Source: an uncultured Treponema sp. (GTDB lineage: Bacteria; Spirochaetota; Spirochaetia; Treponematales; Treponemataceae). Taken from it: a stretch of 8,452 bases of DNA. Of this stretch, positions 5,888 to 8,452 are shown piece after piece (the stretch's first letter is position 1; every line of letters begins with the position of its first letter). The DNA is taken from assembly GCA_937900125.1 (NCBI GenBank), contig CALCEK010000304.1, forward strand, positions 1 to 8,452, given 5' to 3'. The translations under genes and the position numbers were made by a program. Below the pieces are notes generated by a model. That model saw nothing but the letters and a program-made list of their open reading frames with translations, did no database searches and had not been told where the DNA came from.

Positions 5888-7167
5888 ATTTTTTTCTCCT
5901 GAGAAATGATTTTATATCTCACCCGCGCAACTCTATTTTCGTCCATTTTTAAAACAGTCCATTTGTAGCCTTCACAAATTATGCTTTCGCCCAAAGTTGG
6001 AATGTGTCCTAAAACTTCGCAAATGTAGCCGCCTAAAGTTTCGCTGTATTTTGATTCAAGATGAATGTTTAGCATTTCATTCAAATCTAGCAAACGCGAA
6101 AGTCCGTCAATATCGGAAGTATTTTTATTTTTTATTTTCACTTCAACTCTGTGCGCGTAAGGTTTGTATTCATCGGAAATAGGTCCAAAAATTTCCCGCG
6201 CAATATCTTCACTTGTAAGCACACCTTGCGTTCCCGAATATTCGTCAATCACAACCGCAAGACTTTGCCGATTTTCGCGGAGCATTTGTTGTATTGATGA
6301 CATTTTTTTTGTTTCCAAAATAAATAATGGCGGGCGCATAACATCCGCAAGAACAAAAAACGATTCGCGGTTTTTGTAAAACAACAAATCTTTTACGTAC
6401 AAAATTCCAACAATATCGTCAATTCCATTTCGCTCCACTGGAAAACGCGAAAGGCGCATTCGCTCCGAAAGTTCAACAATATCTTTGTACGTTGCAGAAA
6501 GCGGAATGGTTTTTATTTTTTTTCTGGGAATCATAATGTCCTTTGCTTCAAGGTCAGAAAAAGTAAAAACTCGCCGCATCATATTTTTTTCGTTGTGAGC
6601 CAAAACGCCTTGTTCGCCGCCAACGTCAATAAATGCCTTGATTTCTTCATGCGTAAACGAAACGGATTTTTTCTTTGTGTCAACGTGAAAAATAAAAAGT
6701 ACAGTGCGCGAAAAAGCTGTAAACAAAAAAACGAGCGGATACAAAATCACTTCAAAAGCAAAAATGAATCCGCTAAAAAAAAACGCAATCGGCTCAGGAT
6801 GATGAGTTGCAAAAGTTTTAGGTGTAATTTCTCCAAAAACAAGAAGTAGCAAAGTGGCAACAAAAGTCGCAATTCCAACGCCCGCATTCCCAAACAATCC
6901 AAGCGCAATGTAAGTGAGGATTGAAGAAATTGCAATGTTCACAATATTGTTTCCGACCAAAAGCGTGTTTATAAGCCGCTCACGGTCATTTAAGAGTTTC
7001 CAAACGCGAACAGCCTGTTTGTTTTTTTTATTCCGCAAAAGTTGAACGCGCAATTTGTTTATAGAAAGAAACGCACTTTCCGTTGCAGAAAAAATCATCG
7101 AAAGCGTAATTAAAATTATGGCGATAAAAATCAAAACTAAAATCGACGAGTCAGAATCAGTTTTCAT
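5884..7167 (-). CDS. CNNM/CBS/CorC-HlyC family membrane protein, first of tandem pair
   Basis: This is a paralogue of the next gene: 427 aa, same domain order, inner membrane, presumed divalent-cation transport or homeostasis. The CNNM domain (about 8-175) carries FSATESAFLS (26-35), LINTLLVGNNIVNI (65-78) and FGEITPKTFA (111-120), with hydrophobic segments near 9-28, 66-92, 95-112 and 128-160. The CBS pair (about 207-328) has KDIMIPR (209-215), RLSRFPV (238-244) and DEYSGTQGVLTSEDI (308-322). The CorC_HlyC domain (about 340-420) has YSETLGGYICEVLGHIPTLGE. The start is preceded by AGGA seven bases upstream, and it overlaps by 11 bases the tail of another minus-strand frame (7157-7291), as in a tightly packed operon. 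Any native promoter would lie beyond that truncated tail and is lost at the style change near 7,290. The two paralogues may form heteromers; this is inference only. Confidence 0.93.
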   Translation of the reverse strand: MKTDSDSSILVLIFIAIILITLSMIFSATESAFLSINKLRVQLLRNKKNKQAVRVWKLLNDRERLINTLLVGNNIVNIAISSILTYIALGLFGNAGVGIATFVATLLLLVFGEITPKTFATHHPEPIAFFFSGFIFAFEVILYPLVFLFTAFSRTVLFIFHVDTKKKSVSFTHEEIKAFIDVGGEQGVLAHNEKNMMRRVFTFSDLEAKDIMIPRKKIKTIPLSATYKDIVELSERMRLSRFPVERNGIDDIVGILYVKDLLFYKNRESFFVLADVMRPPLFILETKKMSSIQQMLRENRQSLAVVIDEYSGTQGVLTSEDIAREIFGPISDEYKPYAHRVEVKIKNKNTSDIDGLSRLLDLNEMLNIHLESKYSETLGGYICEVLGHIPTLGESIICEGYKWTVLKMDENRVARVRYKIISQEKKI

Positions 7168-7291
7168 TCAAAAATCCTGAGTACGTTTTTTTCATTCGCT
7201 CAACTAAAGAAAGTGAATCTTGCACAAAAAAATTTTCAGGCGAGGCGGGCGCACTTTCTTCTGCTTTTTGCAAATAACTTTTTCGCGCGAT
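7157..7291 (-). pseudogene. C-terminal tail of a truncated upstream gene
   Basis: A minus-strand frame is open from 7291 to TGA at 7159-7157 and encodes 44 residues (IARKSYLQKAEESAPASP... ending YSGFLNEN). The codon use matches the AT-rich side, and its stop lies 8 bases inside the following CorC/HlyC gene, an arrangement typical of operon neighbours. Upstream it meets an in-frame TGA (7294-7292) exactly where sequence style changes. It has no plausible start of its own except an internal ATG near its end. I read it as the 3' end of a gene cut off at a junction. The family is not recognisable from so short a tail. A chance open frame is the alternative. Confidence 0.5.
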
Positions 7292-7298
7292 TCAGATT

Positions 7299-7333
7299 AC
7301 AACGGTTGTCCTTGTATGCTACAATATTATAAT
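7299..7333 (+). promoter_or_regulatory. Promoter and possible operator of the AraC-family gene
   Basis: TTGTCC (7306-7311, 4/6) and a perfect TATAAT (7328-7333) are separated by 16 bases, placing transcription start near 7340. ACAAC-G-GTTGT (7299-7309) is a perfect 5-bp inverted repeat overlapping the -35 box and could be an operator. The promoter lies just inside the higher-G+C side of the style change. Confidence 0.48.
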
Positions 7334-7357
7334 CCCAAACTGTCAGGAGGATGTGCA

Positions 7358-8155
7358 ATGGAACTGACAAACGCCGGCTATAACTGGTATTTTGAAAATG
7401 ATACCCATATTCAATATTCCAAAACCGCTGCCGGATACCGGCTGTACATTTTCCATACCCCTACCACGCTTGTTCTGGACGGGAAAACGTATCAGGTAGA
7501 CCAGCACAATGTCGTGTTTATGGAGCGGGGAGAAGCGCATCATATCTTTTCCGAAACCGGACTGTATATGCTGGATTGGGCTGAGTTTACGATGGATGAA
7601 AATGATCTGGGTACGCTTCGTTCTGTCGGCATCACGCTCAATGAGGTCTTTGAAGTGACAGACTGCACGATGATCTCACATATGATCATGAACATCTGCT
7701 ATATGCGGGAGCTGGCGCAGGAGAAATATGCAGTCACGCCATCGCTGCTTTTGATGTCGATTATATATTGCAGCGCTTCGTTGATGATCCGTGAACGTGG
7801 CTACGGCCATGCGAAAGAGGAGAATCCGGAAATTGTCTGTCTCAGAGCAGAAATTTATACACATCCGGAGTGGGACTGGACACAGCAGCTGATGGCGGCG
7901 CGGACGCATTATTCTGTATCTCGCCTGCAAAAAATCTATCGGAATATTTACGGCATCAGCTGCATGGAGGATGTATATCTCAGCCGAATCAATCATGCAA
8001 AGCATCTGCTCGGCTCTTCCTCTCTGACTGTTCAGGAGATTGCAATACAGTGCGGATACCGCTCAACAGAACACTTTTCGAGATCGTTTAAGCAGCGTGT
8101 CGGCTGCTCGCCAAAAGTATTTCGGGAAACTTATTTCGGGATATCAGATGATTGA
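7358..8155 (+). CDS. AraC-family transcriptional regulator
   Basis: This is a DNA-binding regulator of 265 aa, probably sensing a sugar or related small molecule through its N-terminal domain. Residues about 8-90 form an AraC-type cupin-like ligand/dimerisation domain (YRLYIFHTPTTLVLDG, then VDQHNVVFMERGEAHHIF). The C-terminal HTH_18 domain spans about 165-260: the first helix-turn-helix at about 172-198 (ending VSRLQKIYRNIYGIS) and the second at about 223-247 (LTVQEIAIQCGYRSTEHFSR), followed by the signature FKQRVGCSPKVFRE. The start at 7358 is chosen because AGGAGG (7345-7350) lies seven bases upstream. The same frame is open back to 7220, but that part is a low-complexity translation across the junction and is not homologous-looking. 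Codon use is clearly richer in G+C than genes 1-7,167. It precedes a carbohydrate-enzyme-like fragment in the same direction, which suggests a role in polysaccharide use in its source genome. Confidence 0.93.
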   Translation: MELTNAGYNWYFENDTHIQYSKTAAGYRLYIFHTPTTLVLDGKTYQVDQHNVVFMERGEAHHIFSETGLYMLDWAEFTMDENDLGTLRSVGITLNEVFEVTDCTMISHMIMNICYMRELAQEKYAVTPSLLLMSIIYCSASLMIRERGYGHAKEENPEIVCLRAEIYTHPEWDWTQQLMAARTHYSVSRLQKIYRNIYGISCMEDVYLSRINHAKHLLGSSSLTVQEIAIQCGYRSTEHFSRSFKQRVGCSPKVFRETYFGISDD

Positions 8156-8179
8156 ACCGCTTTGATAAGTATTTACTAT

Positions 8180-8452
8180 ATGTATTCCAAAAAGTTTGCA
8201 GGCGAGGAAGCGGTATTCAAGGCGGGCGCGGATATCTCAGCTTTTATTGCGCTGAATACACGCATCACTGTTCCCGCGTGGCTCGGTACATCGGAGAAGA
8301 CAGCAGACACCCTTACGGATGACGGCGATCCGCAGGTGACCTATCAGCTCTACAAGAAAGACTTTACCGCCGGAGAAACTGTCACGCTCGGCGAAATCAA
8401 TCAGTCAAGCTGCGTCAACTATGCTGTTGCAGTCACTGCACTCCAAAAAACT
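8180..8452 (+). CDS. Carbohydrate-active enzyme C-terminal-type module, partial or 5'-truncated
   Basis: A plus-strand frame is open from directly after the AraC stop (8156, same frame) to the right edge; the first ATG is at 8180. The product includes FKAGADISAFIALNTRITVP followed by AWLG, then TYQLYKKDFTAGETVTLG and CVNYAVAV. From memory this pattern (a hydrophobic strand, V/I-P-x-W-L, then Y-x-L-Y-x-K-x-F-x-A-G-x-T-V-T-L-G, then NY-x-V-x-V) resembles a small beta domain found near the C-terminus of secreted pectin- and rhamnogalacturonan-degrading enzymes of gut bacteria. There is no signal peptide and no ribosome binding site at 8180, and the module seems to begin abruptly, so a 5'-truncated remnant is likely. 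A complete gene with this module first, continuing past the window, is the alternative. Confidence 0.55.
   Translation, partial: MYSKKFAGEEAVFKAGADISAFIALNTRITVPAWLGTSEKTADTLTDDGDPQVTYQLYKKDFTAGETVTLGEINQSSCVNYAVAVTALQKT

Noticed and set aside
7220..7357. N-terminal extension of the AraC frame back to an ATG at 7220
   Set aside because: The extension crosses the style change, overlaps the AraC promoter and the truncated minus-strand tail, and lacks AraC-like features. ATG 7358 has AGGAGG seven bases upstream.
7676..8005. 109-aa minus-strand frame inside the AraC gene
   Set aside because: It is antisense to the conserved HTH region and has no supporting start signal.
8156..8214. ACCGCTT...AAGCGGT inverted repeat after AraC as a terminator
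   Set aside because: The arms are only 7 bases with a 45-base spacer and no T-run follows, so termination is unlikely.
1..8452. CRISPR array, tRNA, rRNA, insertion sequence or toxin-antitoxin pair
   Set aside because: I saw no regularly spaced repeats, tRNA-like cloverleaf, rRNA segments, transposase motifs or paired small toxin/antitoxin genes on either strand.

Overview
The first ~7.28 kb reads as AT-rich chromosomal DNA of a spirochaete, most likely a gut or rumen Treponema. This is an inference from the strongly A/T-biased codons, the T-rich leaders and the style of the genes, and no marker gene settles it. The last ~1.15 kb (about 7,300 to the end) has a clearly higher G+C content and different codon use, closer to a gut Firmicute. 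A gene tail from the AT-rich side stops being readable exactly where the style changes. The window therefore contains either a recombination/insertion junction or an assembly chimera.

Layout: (1) The 5' part of a nitroreductase-family gene on the minus strand runs off the left edge. (2) A ~365-base gap (521-886) holds two divergent promoter-like sites, a possible 58-residue ORF and a dispersed-repeat-like element. (3) A complete GH42 beta-galactosidase is on the plus strand. (4) A decayed stretch on the minus strand has an ORF interrupted by an in-frame TAG and a small lipoprotein gene broken by a frameshift. (5) An AAA_26 / cytidylate kinase-like protein is on the plus strand with a clear extended -10 promoter. 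(6) A tandem, translationally coupled pair of CNNM-CBS-CorC/HlyC membrane proteins is on the minus strand, preceded by the tail of a truncated upstream gene. (7) Beyond the junction, an AraC-family regulator with its own promoter and strong ribosome binding site is followed by a fragment resembling the C-terminal module of secreted plant-polysaccharide enzymes.

How the genes relate: GH42 would release galactose from beta-galactosides in the cytoplasm, but it stands alone without a transporter or regulator. The two CorC/HlyC paralogues form one transcription unit with a 4-base stop/start overlap and probably act in divalent-cation (Mg2+/Co2+) handling at the membrane. The AraC regulator and the carbohydrate-enzyme fragment probably belonged together in their source genome. 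I see no CRISPR array, transposase, integrase, tRNA or rRNA, and no recognisable new defence or biosynthetic system. The most interesting items are the junction near 7,290, the two leaderless-looking promoters and the run of broken small genes.
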